Shown: positions 17,446-26,178 of the stretch, piece by piece | Layout of the letters: every line of letters begins with the position of its first letter | Numbering within the stretch: position 1 is the stretch's first letter | Assembly: GCF_001552195.1 (NCBI RefSeq) | Contig: NZ_BCQS01000019.1 | Coordinates: 62,001-126,000 of the forward strand | DNA: 64,000 bases | Source of the DNA: Actinomadura latina NBRC 106108 | GTDB lineage: Bacteria > Actinomycetota > Actinomycetes > Streptosporangiales > Streptosporangiaceae | Reading direction: 5' to 3' | The notes under the pieces: generated by a model | The model's input: the letters and a program-made list of their open reading frames with translations, nothing else | The model's database searches: none | Told to the model about the DNA's origin: nothing | Position numbers and translations under genes: made by a program

Positions 17446-18615
17446 CTAGCGGAGGGCGCTGCCCTGGCTCCACTTGCCGAACGGCATCTGCCAGAAGCTC
17501 CAGCCGTTGTCCCACTCGACCTCGCGGTCCGAGCCGGTCAGCTTGATGACGTCGCCGCGCTGCATGGTGTCGTAGAACCACTTGGCGTTGGACGGGCTGA
17601 CGTTGATGCAGCCGTGGCTGACGTTCGCCGACCCCTGCGAACCGACCGACCAGGGCGCCGAGTGGACGTACTCGCCGCTGTTGGAGAACCGGACCGCGTG
17701 GTTGACGACCGTCTTGTAGTAGCCGGCGTCGCCCTCCTGCCGGCCCGGCGACGTCATCGTGACGGGGTTGCCCTTCTCCATCAGGAGGTGGACGCCGCTC
17801 GTGGTGGTGAACTCCCGGGTCTGCCCGTTGCCGGCGCTGAACGGGATCGTCCGCAGCTTCTTGCCGTCGCGCGTCACGGTCATCCGGTGACCGCCGATGT
17901 CACCGGTGGTGATCTGCTCGGCGCCGATGCTGATCGTCGCCTGGGCGTCCTTGGCCCCGTACACGCCGCCGCCCGCGTTCACGCCGGCCAGCGACGCGTG
18001 GAAGCGGACCGTCTGGTGCGGCTGCCAGTACGTCTTCGTCCGGTAGACGACCTGGTCGGGCGCCAGCCACCGCCAGGCGCCCTCGACCGGCTTCTCCGGG
18101 GTCACGCGCAGCGTCCGCTCCACGGCGGCCTTGTCGGTGACCGGCCGGTCGAACCGGACGAAGATCGGCATGCCGACGCCGACCTTCTCCCCCTTGAGGT
18201 TCGGGGTGACGTCCACGATGTTCAGCGTCCCGGCCGGCTTCAGCGTGGTGAACGAGCTCGTCACCGTGCGGGTCTTGCCGTCGTCGCGGGTGTGCGCGGT
18301 GACGGTGTAGGACGTCGCGGGCGTCAGCGTGCGGGTGGAGCGCCACGTCCTGCGGCCCTCGCCGAACTTCCCGGTGATGGTCGCGCCACCGCCCTGGACG
18401 GTGACGTCCTGCAGCTTGCCGTCCGAGGCCTTGACCTCGATGGTGCCGTCCGGCTTGACCTGAGCGGTCCCGTTGGCCGGGGTGATCGTCACCACGGTGT
18501 CGGATCCGCCCGAGGCGAGCTTGCCCGCGCCGCCGATCGAGCAGCCCGTCACGAGCATCGCCACCGCGCCCGTACCGCCGGCCAGCACGACCCCCGCACG
18601 ACCCTTGATCGCCAC
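17446..18615 (-). CDS. L,D-transpeptidase lipoprotein (copy 2)
   Basis: 389 residues from the GTG at 18615, which gives a standard lipoprotein signal (AIKGRAGVVLAGG, lipobox VTGC). An in-frame GTG at 18642 would add nine residues. Two Ig-like domains are followed by a YkuD domain with SHGCINVSPSNAKWFYD. Same role as copy 1: 3-3 peptidoglycan cross-linking or protein anchoring. It shares domain order with copy 1 but is clearly diverged in sequence, so the duplication is not recent. Confidence 0.92.
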   Translation of the reverse strand: MAIKGRAGVVLAGGTGAVAMLVTGCSIGGAGKLASGGSDTVVTITPANGTAQVKPDGTIEVKASDGKLQDVTVQGGGATITGKFGEGRRTWRSTRTLTPATSYTVTAHTRDDGKTRTVTSSFTTLKPAGTLNIVDVTPNLKGEKVGVGMPIFVRFDRPVTDKAAVERTLRVTPEKPVEGAWRWLAPDQVVYRTKTYWQPHQTVRFHASLAGVNAGGGVYGAKDAQATISIGAEQITTGDIGGHRMTVTRDGKKLRTIPFSAGNGQTREFTTTSGVHLLMEKGNPVTMTSPGRQEGDAGYYKTVVNHAVRFSNSGEYVHSAPWSVGSQGSANVSHGCINVSPSNAKWFYDTMQRGDVIKLTGSDREVEWDNGWSFWQMPFGKWSQGSALR

Positions 18616-18672
18616 AAATCCCCCAAAACCCGTCGAAATCACCCGTATCGGTGAATCTACCTACACATAGAG

Positions 18673-18703
18673 ACGCCCCGAACCATCCGGAAGTTCGGGG
18701 CGT
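18673..18703 (-). terminator. Terminator after the VC0807-like gene
   Basis: Perfect 11-base stem (ACGCCCCGAAC and its complement) with a nine-base loop. It lies just downstream of the membrane protein gene that ends at 18722 and upstream of L,D-transpeptidase copy 2, so it separates the two same-strand transcription units. Confidence 0.8.
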
Positions 18704-18721
18704 TCGACGGGGAACCGCTGC

Positions 18722-19486
18722 TCAGGCAGCCGTCCCGGAGGCGGCGGGCTCACGGTTGATACGCCGCAGGAGGCGCTTGAAGCTCCAGACCGACAGGCCG
18801 ATGCCGATCGCGCCCATCCCGGTGACGATGCCGGTGCGGATCCACAGGTACATGCTGATCGACTCGTTGAACAGCATCCAGAGGCTGACGCCGACGTTGG
18901 CCAGCAGCACCGCCGACCACAGCAGCGAGATGCGCAGGAAGAACTGGTGGACCCGGTCGTTCTTGTAGAACGCGTCGGGGATCGGCGCCATGTCCTTGGC
19001 GAGCTTCATGGCGAGCGGCTTGCCGAGCGGCACCGAGGCGAGGAAGGCCATGCTCACGCAGAGCGTGCCGAGCGTCGGCTGCAGGAAGTAGATGACCGCG
19101 CTGTGCGTGGCGGCCGCCAGGCCCGCGCGGACCGTCACGCCGACCGCGGCCAGCAGCAGCATCCCCGACACCGGGTGGCCGCGTACGTAGCGGTAGATGA
19201 TCCCGCCGTACACCCAGGCGACGGCGGCGACCAGCGCGCCGTTCAGCCCGAGCAGCATGAGCGCGGCGTAGAACACCGCCACCGGGGCGATGACGCCCTC
19301 CACGAAACGCGGGAGCGCGTGCAGGAGCATCGCGGTCATCCGCGGGAGCTCGAACACGTGGTGCCCGCCGGCCGGTCCGTGACCGTCCTGCTCCTGGGGG
19401 GCCCGGGTCAGGCCGCCCTGCGCCTCGGGCGCGGGAACCCCCGCCCTCGCGGGCGGGCCCGCGGGCGCGGTCGCCGTTGTTTCCAT
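18722..19486 (-). CDS. VC0807-like integral membrane protein
   Basis: 254 residues. A hydrophilic Pro/Gly-rich N-terminus of about 45 residues is followed by about six hydrophobic segments. These include the pairs FVEGVIAPVAVFYAALMLLG and ALVAAVAWVYGGIIY, then LLWSAVLLANVGVSLWMLF and GIVTGMGAIGIGLSV. The pattern fits the VC0807 family of unknown function. The ATG at 19486 is chosen with GGGGAG 11 bases upstream; an ATG ten codons earlier (19516) is possible. It is followed by its own terminator. Confidence 0.7.
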   Translation of the reverse strand: METTATAPAGPPARAGVPAPEAQGGLTRAPQEQDGHGPAGGHHVFELPRMTAMLLHALPRFVEGVIAPVAVFYAALMLLGLNGALVAAVAWVYGGIIYRYVRGHPVSGMLLLAAVGVTVRAGLAAATHSAVIYFLQPTLGTLCVSMAFLASVPLGKPLAMKLAKDMAPIPDAFYKNDRVHQFFLRISLLWSAVLLANVGVSLWMLFNESISMYLWIRTGIVTGMGAIGIGLSVWSFKRLLRRINREPAASGTAA

Positions 19487-19649
19487 CGAGTGCTGTGCTC
19501 CCCGATCGGTGTGCATGGACTCGGATGTGCTCACGATTCGCCCCACCGTACGTGATGATCCGCACGCACTTGTCCGTTTTCGACCGATCCATGCCGTGCG
19601 GCTTACTCCCCCCTTAGTTCGGGCGGGAGGGCCGCCGGGTGCGGGTCGC

Positions 19650-19700
19650 GGCCGAATGCGGCCAGAGTCGAACCGATGGCTCCGGGGCACCTCCGACTCT
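19650..19700 (-). other. Two adjacent stem-loops in LysR / membrane-protein gap
   Basis: GGCCG-AATG-CGGCC at 19650-19663 abuts a longer structure at 19664-19700 with seven-base arms AGAGTCG and CGACTCT. The gap lies between two minus-strand genes. It may act as terminator of the LysR gene or be part of the leader of the membrane protein gene. There is no T-run. Confidence 0.4.
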
Positions 19701-19743
19701 AGGTGCCCGCCGTCTCCCGCCTTATCCGGGGTCCCCTCGCCCC

Positions 19744-20673
19744 TCATCCGAGGTCGGCGCCCGTGGGCTGGACGTCCCTGGCGGCGGCGTAGATGGCGCG
19801 CAGGGTCACCGCCACCGACGGCCTGCGCACGCTCGCGGCGCGGGTCACGGCGTACACCTCGCGGGCCAGCGTGCACTCGGGGATGCGCCGCACCGCCACG
19901 CCCCGGTCGCCGGCGGCGAGCGCCAGCGCGGGCACCGCGGTGATGCCGATCCCCCGCGCCACCAGGCTGAGGATCGTGTGCAGCCCCTCGAACTCCCACG
20001 GCACGGGACGGGCGCCGCCGACGGTGTCCAGCAGCCGCTCGACGGCCTGCCGGGACGGCTCGCCGGGCGGCGCGGCCATCCACGGCTCCTCGCGGAGCCG
20101 CTCCAGGTCGACCCGCAGGTCCGGGTCCGACATCGGATGCGTCTCCGGCACGACGAGGACCAGCGGGTCGCGGCGCAGGTGGAAGAACTCCAGCGCGGCG
20201 GGCGCCTGGTCGGGGACCTTGCCCGTCCAGTCGTCGATGAGCGCGATGTCGACCTCGCCGCTCTGCACCTGGCGGATGCCGGCGCCGGGCGCGGTCTGCC
20301 GCAGCACGAACGCCAGCCCGGGATGCTCGCCCAGGCTGCGCGCCAGCGCGGGCGCGAAGGCGACCGCGGCGGTCGGGAACGCGGTGACCACGATCCGCCC
20401 CGAGGGGGCGTCGGCCTGCGCCGACAGCTCCGCCTCGGCCGTCTCGACCAGGCCGAGGATCTCCTCGGCGCGCTCGGCGAGGCGGCGCCCGGCGTCGGTC
20501 AGCTCCGCGCTGCGGGCGGTGCGGTCCAGCAGCGGGACGCGGGCCTGCCGTTCCAGCGCGGCGAGCTGCTGGGAGACCGCCGACGGGGTGTAGCCGAGGG
20601 CGGCGGCGGTGGCCGCGATGCTGCCGCGGCGGCCGAATTCGGCGAGCAACCGCAGGCGGCGCAGTTCGAGCAT
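19744..20673 (-). CDS. LysR-family transcriptional regulator
   Basis: 309 residues. N-terminal LysR helix-turn-helix (LRLLAEFGRRGSIAATAAALGYTPSAVSQQLAALE, about residues 5-40) and a type 2 periplasmic-binding-protein effector domain. Normal family length. It is divergent from an aminotransferase gene, the usual arrangement for a LysR protein controlling its neighbour. TTACGGTAA at 20683-20691, just upstream of its start, is a candidate half-operator. The ligand is unknown. Confidence 0.93.
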   Translation of the reverse strand: MLELRRLRLLAEFGRRGSIAATAAALGYTPSAVSQQLAALERQARVPLLDRTARSAELTDAGRRLAERAEEILGLVETAEAELSAQADAPSGRIVVTAFPTAAVAFAPALARSLGEHPGLAFVLRQTAPGAGIRQVQSGEVDIALIDDWTGKVPDQAPAALEFFHLRRDPLVLVVPETHPMSDPDLRVDLERLREEPWMAAPPGEPSRQAVERLLDTVGGARPVPWEFEGLHTILSLVARGIGITAVPALALAAGDRGVAVRRIPECTLAREVYAVTRAASVRRPSVAVTLRAIYAAARDVQPTGADLG

Positions 20674-20682
20674 AAGTACATC

Positions 20683-20691
20683 TTACGGTAA
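20683..20691. promoter_or_regulatory. Candidate LysR operator in divergent promoter
   Basis: TTACGGTAA is a perfect nine-base dyad ten bases upstream of the LysR start and about 140 bases before the aminotransferase start. It is short, so the assignment rests mostly on position. Confidence 0.35.
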
Positions 20692-20830
20692 CCATCGATG
20701 AGACTCGCTTGTAATGATGCTTGCAGCGGGCAAGAGTATGGGCGAGCCCGGCCGGGTCACACAGGGGGATTCCGCGGTCACCCACCGCTATTTCGTCCTG
20801 CCATTTTTCGCCCTGCCCTTTGGAGCGTCG

Positions 20831-22168
20831 ATGCCTGCCCACAATCAGTCCGCATCCGTCCGGCCGCTGTCCTTCGCGCCCCGCCCGGTCCCGCTGTCCG
20901 CGACGCTCGCCGTCAACGAGGCGATAGCCCGCAAGCGCAGGGAGGGCGAGCGCGTGCTCCCCCTCGGCTTCGGGGAGGCGGGGATCCCCATCCATCCCGC
21001 GCTGACCCGCGAGCTGGAGTCGGCCGCCGGCCGGGGCGCCTACGGCCCGGTCGCCGGGTCCGCCGCGCTGCGCGCCGCCGCGGCCGGCTACTGGGCGCGG
21101 CGCGGGCTCCCCACCGACCCGTCCGCGGTCGTCGCCGGGCCGGGCAGCAAGCCGCTGCTGTTCGCCCTGCTGACCTCGCTGGGCGGCGACGTCGTGGTGG
21201 CGGCGCCGAGCTGGGTGAGCTACGCGGCGCAGGCGTCGCTGGCCGGCGCGGAGCCGATCCGCGTCGCCACCCCGCCGGGTGAGGGCGGCGTGCCGAGCCC
21301 GGCGCTGCTGGCCGACGCCGTCGTGCGCGCCCGCGCGCGGGGAAGGGAGGTGCGCGCGGTCGTGGTGACGCTGCCCGACAACCCCACGGGGACGCTGGCG
21401 TCGGAGGAGACCGTCCGGCGGCTGTGCGCGGTGGCGCGCGAGCATGACCTGGTCGTCATCTCGGACGAGATCTACCGCGACCTCGTGCACACGCCCGGGC
21501 GGACGGTCCCGAGCCCCGCCCTGTACGCGCCGGAGCGCACCGTCGTGACGACCGCGCTGAGCAAGAGCCTGGCGGCGGGCGGCTGGCGGCTGGGCGTCGC
21601 GCGGCTGCCGGACGGGCCATTCGGCCGCGCGCTGCGCGACAGCCTGCTCGGGGTGGCGAGCGAGATCTGGTCGAGCGCGCCGGCCCCGATGCAGCACGCC
21701 GCCGCCTACGCGTTCGCCGAGCCGCCCGAGCTGGTCGAGCACGTCGACCGCAGCCGCCGGCTGCACGCCGCCGTCACCGGCGCGGTCGCCGGCCGGTTCG
21801 CCGCCGCGGGCGCGCGCGTCCGCCGCCCCGAGGCGGCCTTCTACGTCTACCCCGACTTCGGGCCGCTGCGGGACGTGCTGCGCGAAAACCACGGCGTCCG
21901 CACGGCGGCCGGCCTCACCGGCCTGCTGCTGGACCGGTACGGGGTCGGCGTCCTGCCGGGCAGCTCGTTCGGGGACGCGCCGTCGGCGCTGCGCATGCGG
22001 GTCGCGCCGAGCCTGCTCTACGGGGAGGACGACGAGCATCGCCGCGCCGCGCTGGCGTCCCCGGCGCCCACGTCGCTGCCGTGGATCGCGAGCGCGCTGG
22101 ACCGGCTCGGCGAGGTGCTCGACGACCTGACCGCGAGCGTCACCGCCGCGGAGCCCGCACTCACCTGA
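20831..22168 (+). CDS. PLP-dependent aminotransferase, class I/II
   Basis: 445 residues. Fold type I aminotransferase: the cofactor Lys is in TALSKSLAAGGWRLG, the Asn/Asp pair in TLPDNPTGTL and VISDEIYRDL, and the substrate-carboxylate Arg in ALRMRVAPSLLYG. The ATG at 20831 has GGAG five bases upstream, while the longer frame from 20714 would add an unconserved 39-residue leader. It is divergent from a LysR regulator that probably controls it. The amino donor and acceptor cannot be told from sequence. Confidence 0.9.
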   Translation: MPAHNQSASVRPLSFAPRPVPLSATLAVNEAIARKRREGERVLPLGFGEAGIPIHPALTRELESAAGRGAYGPVAGSAALRAAAAGYWARRGLPTDPSAVVAGPGSKPLLFALLTSLGGDVVVAAPSWVSYAAQASLAGAEPIRVATPPGEGGVPSPALLADAVVRARARGREVRAVVVTLPDNPTGTLASEETVRRLCAVAREHDLVVISDEIYRDLVHTPGRTVPSPALYAPERTVVTTALSKSLAAGGWRLGVARLPDGPFGRALRDSLLGVASEIWSSAPAPMQHAAAYAFAEPPELVEHVDRSRRLHAAVTGAVAGRFAAAGARVRRPEAAFYVYPDFGPLRDVLRENHGVRTAAGLTGLLLDRYGVGVLPGSSFGDAPSALRMRVAPSLLYGEDDEHRRAALASPAPTSLPWIASALDRLGEVLDDLTASVTAAEPALT

Positions 22169-22418
22169 CGGGCCGCTGAGTGAAGGATCGGGAGCGCACC
22201 GTCACCCTTGCCGGCGGCGGCCGGTAAAGGGCGCTCGAAGGTCCCCGCCCGGCCCGACCGGCGCGGATAAGCGTGGTGTAAGGTCCAACGACGCACGGGG
22301 CGAACGTCACTAATCGACCAGCGGCAGGGCAAGGGGCATCGGGTCCTCCCTGCCCGTGGCAAAACCCGGGACGAGCGCGAGGCCACGCGAGTGATGAAGG
22401 AAGGCGAGGGGGCCCGTC

Positions 22419-22991
22419 ATGAGGCATGCACGGGACGGGGCTGCCGCGGCGATGAGCGCCGCCTCCAGGATCCTGGTCGCGCGGGGCAAGAACGAGCCGC
22501 AGGAGATGGAGAACCCCGACGTCGCATGGGGCCAGCGGGCCCGTGACGGGGTCTGGGTGCCGACGCGGGACGGTCAGCGCATCCACTTCGGCATCGACGC
22601 CACCGCCGCCGACACGGTCGCGCAGGTGCTGCGTCCCAGCCTGCGGGTGTTCGTCGGCGTGGACGTCGACACCGACATCGTCGCGCAGACCACGGCCGGC
22701 GGGGTGCGGCTGCTCACGGTGATCCACGGGCCCGACGCCCCCTCCGAGTTCCGGTTCGCCGTCTCCCTGGCCGACGGCCTGGCCCTGGAGTCGATGCCGT
22801 CCGGCGGCTACGACGTCGTCCACCTGCGCTACGGCGCCACCGTGGGGCGGCTCTACAACCCGTGGGCGAGCGACTCGATGTTCCGCCAGGTGAAAGCCGA
22901 CTACACGCTCGACGGCACCTCCGTGACGATGCGCGTCCAGCACACCGACGCCTACTACCCGGTCGTGGCCGACCCGCACTACGAACGCTGA
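22419..22991 (+). CDS. Hypothetical protein
   Basis: 190 residues, no signal peptide or membrane segment. GAGGGGG lies six bases before the ATG at 22419; an ATG at 22452 is a second choice. The C-terminal half looks like a beta-rich domain and ends in HTDAYYPVVADPHYER. A YPVVADP tail is common at the end of small domains in actinomycete secreted proteins, but here nothing indicates export. I assign no function. Confidence 0.7.
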   Translation: MRHARDGAAAAMSAASRILVARGKNEPQEMENPDVAWGQRARDGVWVPTRDGQRIHFGIDATAADTVAQVLRPSLRVFVGVDVDTDIVAQTTAGGVRLLTVIHGPDAPSEFRFAVSLADGLALESMPSGGYDVVHLRYGATVGRLYNPWASDSMFRQVKADYTLDGTSVTMRVQHTDAYYPVVADPHYER

Positions 22992-23223
22992 CCGAAGCCG
23001 CGGTCCTGATCCGCACCGGAATGCGCCTGGTACGCGATTGGAGCGCCGCGGGTTCATGGAACGTTCCGGCCGGATCGGGCCACCCGGCGCGCCGGTGCGT
23101 CCGGCCGGGGTGGCCGCCGCCGCCCCCCGCCCGGGTCATATGGTGGGGTCCACGGGCCGCGTTCCGGCCCCGGCGAGGGCGCCGGGAGCACGACCGCCCC
23201 GGTCCCCCGAGACTGGAGTCATC

Positions 23224-23781
23224 GTGATCTTCACTCATGACACCGAGCATGCGCTCGCCGTCGTCGTCGACCTGATCAACACCGGTGCGGCCACGTCCGG
23301 CGCCGAGGGGCTCGGCGGGCTGCCCGGCCTGCGCGCGTTCGTGGACCGCAACGCCTTCAGCGACGTGGGCGAGCTCACCGAGGCCGACCTGCTCCGGGTC
23401 CTGGAGCTGCGCGCGCGGTTCCACGAGGTGTTCCGCGCCGGCGACGTCCCGTCCGCCGTCCGCCGGATCAACGAGATCGTCGGGGAGGTCCGCACCACCC
23501 CGCACCTGACCGACCACGACGGCTACGACTGGCACGTGCACTTCTTCGCGCCCGGCGCGCCGCTCGGCGAGCACCTGGCCGCCGACTGCGGCATGGCGCT
23601 CGCGTACGTGGTGGCCGCGGGCGAGCTGGACCGGCTGCGCACCTGCGAGGCGCCGGACTGCGCGCGCGTCCTGGTAGACCTGTCCCGCAACCGCTGCCGC
23701 CGCTACTGCGACAGCCGGACGTGCGGCAACCGCATGCACGTCGCCGCCTACCGCGCCCGGCAGCGCGAAGCGGCGCACTGA
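23224..23781 (+). CDS. CGNR zinc-finger protein (ABATE domain)
   Basis: 185 residues. The N-terminal ABATE-like domain starts at HDTEHALAVVVDLINTG. The C-terminal CGNR zinc finger is C-x4-C (CEAPDCARVLVDLSRNRCRR) followed by YCDSRTCGNRMHVAAYRAR. CGNR proteins are thought to be DNA-binding stress regulators. The GTG at 23224 with GGAG five bases upstream gives the family N-terminus, whereas the longer frame from 23038 is Pro/Arg-rich and unlikely. It stands alone. Confidence 0.9.
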   Translation: MIFTHDTEHALAVVVDLINTGAATSGAEGLGGLPGLRAFVDRNAFSDVGELTEADLLRVLELRARFHEVFRAGDVPSAVRRINEIVGEVRTTPHLTDHDGYDWHVHFFAPGAPLGEHLAADCGMALAYVVAAGELDRLRTCEAPDCARVLVDLSRNRCRRYCDSRTCGNRMHVAAYRARQREAAH

Positions 23782-23829
23782 CGGCGGCCGCGGCGGAGCC
23801 GGCGGGCCTGACCGGGGGCCGCGGCGGAG

Positions 23830-24669
23830 TCAGCGGGTCAGGGCGGACACCGCATCGAGGGCGCGGCGCGCGGCGGGGACGTCATGGACGCGGAAGACCC
23901 GGGCGCCGAGCAGCGCGGACACGCCGAGGACGGCCATGGTGCCGACGCCGCGCTTGTCCACGGGGCGGCCGAGGGTCTCGCCGATGAAGTCCTTGTTGGA
24001 CACCGCGACCAGTACCGGCCAGCCGGTGGCGGTCATCTCCTCCAGCCGCCGGGTGATCTCCAGGGACTGGCGGGTGTTCTTGCCGAAGTCGTGCGCGGGG
24101 TCGATGAGGATCGCGTCGCGCCGCACCCCGAGCGCGGCGGCCCGCTCGGCCTCGCCGGTGACGTGGGCGATGACGTCCGCGACGACGTCGCCGTAGCCGA
24201 TCCGGTGCGGGCGGGTGCGGGGGTCGAGGGGCCCGGCGTGCGCGCAGACCAGGCCGATGCCGTGCGCGGCGGCGACCTCGGCGAGGTGCGGGTCGGGGCC
24301 GCCCCAGGTGTCGTTGAGCAGATCGGCGCCTGCGCGGGCGACGGCCTCGCCGACCTCGGCGCGCCAGGTGTCGACGCTGATCACGACCCGGGGGTGCCGG
24401 TCGCGGACGGCGGCGACGAGGTCCACCACCCGGCGCAGCTCCTCGGCGACGCCGACGTCCGCGCCGGGGCCGGCCTTCACCCCGCCGATGTCGACGATGT
24501 CGGCGCCGGCCGCGACGGCCCGGCCGACGGCGTCCAGGGCGGCCTCGAAGCCGTAGGTGGCGCCCCTGTCGTAGAACGAGTCGGGCGTGCGGTTCACCAC
24601 CGCCATGATCGCGTGGGGGCCGATGTCGCGCCCGTTCAGCCGCAGCGGCGGCACGTACGGAGAGGTCAT
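23830..24669 (-). CDS. folP2: FolP2-type dihydropteroate synthase homologue
   Basis: 279 residues, TIM-barrel pterin-binding family. MAVVNRTPDSFYDRGATY, DIVDIGGVKAGPG, LLNDTWGGPDP and LIDPAHDFGKNT are present. The GVKAGPG segment replaces the usual GESTRPG of true dihydropteroate synthases. This is the FolP2 subclass; the mycobacterial FolP2 has been reported to lack dihydropteroate synthase activity. No other folate genes lie nearby. The ATG at 24669 has GGTGAG seven bases upstream. Catalysis of pABA condensation should not be assumed. Confidence 0.85.
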   Translation of the reverse strand: MTSPYVPPLRLNGRDIGPHAIMAVVNRTPDSFYDRGATYGFEAALDAVGRAVAAGADIVDIGGVKAGPGADVGVAEELRRVVDLVAAVRDRHPRVVISVDTWRAEVGEAVARAGADLLNDTWGGPDPHLAEVAAAHGIGLVCAHAGPLDPRTRPHRIGYGDVVADVIAHVTGEAERAAALGVRRDAILIDPAHDFGKNTRQSLEITRRLEEMTATGWPVLVAVSNKDFIGETLGRPVDKRGVGTMAVLGVSALLGARVFRVHDVPAARRALDAVSALTR

Positions 24670-24835
24670 GATGGGTCTCACCGTGGCACAGGGGCGTCCC
24701 GGCGGGCGAACCAGAAGGGAATTCGGTTCAAACGGAACCCTCCCTCGTCATCACCCCGTCGTGGTCGGTAATCTCATATTTCACGCTCGTCGCGGGTTCA
24801 CCCGTGGTGAGCCCCGCATCGGACTTATTTCAGCC

Positions 24836-25882
24836 ATGGAGGATCCGCTGTCCAGGCGAGCACTCATCACCGGCATCACCGGACAGGACGGCTCGTACCT
24901 GGCCGAGCATCTGCTTGAGCTGGGATACGAGGTCTGGGGGCTGGTGCGGGGGCAGGCGAACCCCCATGTGTCGCGGCTGCGCAAGCACATCGGCGACGTG
25001 CAGATCACCACCGGCGACCTGCTCGATCAGGGCAGCCTGATCTCGGCGGTGGAGCGGGTGCAGCCCGACGAGGTCTACAACCTGGGCGCGATCTCCTACG
25101 TCCCGATGTCGTGGCAGCAGGCCGAGCTCACCGCCGAGGTCACCGGCATGGGCGTGCTGCGGATGCTGGAGGCGATCCGCGTCGTGTCGGGCATCAGCAC
25201 GTCCCGCACGCCGGACAGCGAGCAGATCCGCTTCTACCAGGCGTCGTCCTCGGAGATGTTCGGGATGGTCCGGGAGACGCCGCAGACCGAGAGGACCCCG
25301 TTCCACCCGCGCAGCCCGTACGGGGTCGCGAAGAGCTACGGGCACTACATCACGCAGAACTACCGCGAGTCCTACGGGATGTTCGCGGTCAGCGGGATCC
25401 TGTTCAACCACGAGTCGCCGCGGCGCGGCGCCGAGTTCGTGACGCGCAAGGTGTCGCTCGGCGCGGCGCGCATCAAGCTGGGCCTGGCCGAAGAGCTGCG
25501 CCTCGGCAACCTGGACGCGCGGCGCGACTGGGGCTACGCCGGCGACTACGCCCGCGCGATGCGGCTGATGCTCACCCAGGACGCCCCCGAGGACTACGTC
25601 ATCGGAACGGGCCAGACCCAGTCGGTGCGGGAGCTGGTGGAGTTCGCGTTCCGCACGGCGGGCCTGAACTGGGAGGACCACGTCGTCCTGGACGCCAAGT
25701 ACACCCGCCCGGCGGAGGTCGACCTGCTGTGCGCGGACCCGAAGAAGGCCCGCGAGCAGCTCGGCTGGGAGCCGGACGTCACATTCGAGGGCCTGGTGAC
25801 GATGATGGTCGAGTCGGATCTGCGGCTGCTGTCGAAGTCCGCGCGCCCCGAGGACGAGCCGTTCAGTCCCGATCATTGGTGA
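24836..25882 (+). CDS. gmd: GDP-mannose 4,6-dehydratase
   Basis: 348 residues, extended short-chain dehydrogenase fold. NADP-binding glycine motif GITGQDGSYLAEHLLELG, catalytic Tyr/Lys in SPYGVAKSYGHYITQNYRESYG, and the family segment FNHESPRRGAEFVTRK. It converts GDP-mannose to GDP-4-keto-6-deoxymannose, the precursor of GDP-fucose and GDP-rhamnose for surface glycans or glycosylated metabolites. The next enzyme of the pathway (fucose synthase or reductase) is not adjacent. The ribosome binding site before ATG 24836 is weak; the start was chosen from the family N-terminus. Confidence 0.93.
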   Translation: MEDPLSRRALITGITGQDGSYLAEHLLELGYEVWGLVRGQANPHVSRLRKHIGDVQITTGDLLDQGSLISAVERVQPDEVYNLGAISYVPMSWQQAELTAEVTGMGVLRMLEAIRVVSGISTSRTPDSEQIRFYQASSSEMFGMVRETPQTERTPFHPRSPYGVAKSYGHYITQNYRESYGMFAVSGILFNHESPRRGAEFVTRKVSLGAARIKLGLAEELRLGNLDARRDWGYAGDYARAMRLMLTQDAPEDYVIGTGQTQSVRELVEFAFRTAGLNWEDHVVLDAKYTRPAEVDLLCADPKKAREQLGWEPDVTFEGLVTMMVESDLRLLSKSARPEDEPFSPDHW

Positions 25883-25914
25883 TCCGCTGACCTGCCGCGT
25901 GGCACGATGCATGT

Positions 25915-26178
25915 ATGGCCACTTGTGAGCATTTGCAGTCCGTTCCGGCGGTGGACCCGTCACCGAACACCCAGCAAGGATGCCAGGAGTGCCTGGAGGA
26001 GGGCACCCGCTGGGTGCACCTGCGGCTGTGCCTCGGCTGCGGGCACGTGGGCTGCTGCGACTCCTCCCCCATGCGCCATGCGACCGCGCACTTCCAGAAG
26101 GAGGGGCACCCGATCGTCCGGTCGTTCGAGCCGGGCGAGGACTGGCGCTGGTGCTTCGCCGATGAACTGATCGTCTGA
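25915..26178 (+). CDS. UBP-type zinc-finger protein
   Basis: 87 residues, almost entirely one ZnF-UBP domain. CQECLEEGTRWVHLRLCLGCGHVGCCDSS is followed by HATAHFQKEGHPIVRSFEPGEDWRWCF, with all Cys/His ligands in place. In eukaryotes this fold binds the ubiquitin C-terminus. In actinomycetes it appears as a free domain or fused to transporters and oxidoreductases, with unknown ligand. The stop shares one base with the start of the exporter gene (TGATG), so the two proteins are co-translated and probably work together. Confidence 0.92.
   Translation: MATCEHLQSVPAVDPSPNTQQGCQECLEEGTRWVHLRLCLGCGHVGCCDSSPMRHATAHFQKEGHPIVRSFEPGEDWRWCFADELIV

Noticed and set aside
19640..19710. A GGTTCGACTC string resembling a tRNA T-loop (minus strand)
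   Set aside because: No acceptor stem, D-arm or anticodon arm can be folded around it, and the T-stem pairs poorly.
18722..22039. A 1105-codon open frame on the minus strand
   Set aside because: It is the VC0807-like gene extended upstream through antisense of the aminotransferase and a shadow frame of the LysR gene; only the last 254 codons look like protein.
25915..26178. UBP zinc finger as evidence of a ubiquitin-like conjugation system
   Set aside because: No E1/E2/E3, ubiquitin-like or deubiquitinase gene is nearby; the partner is an exporter.
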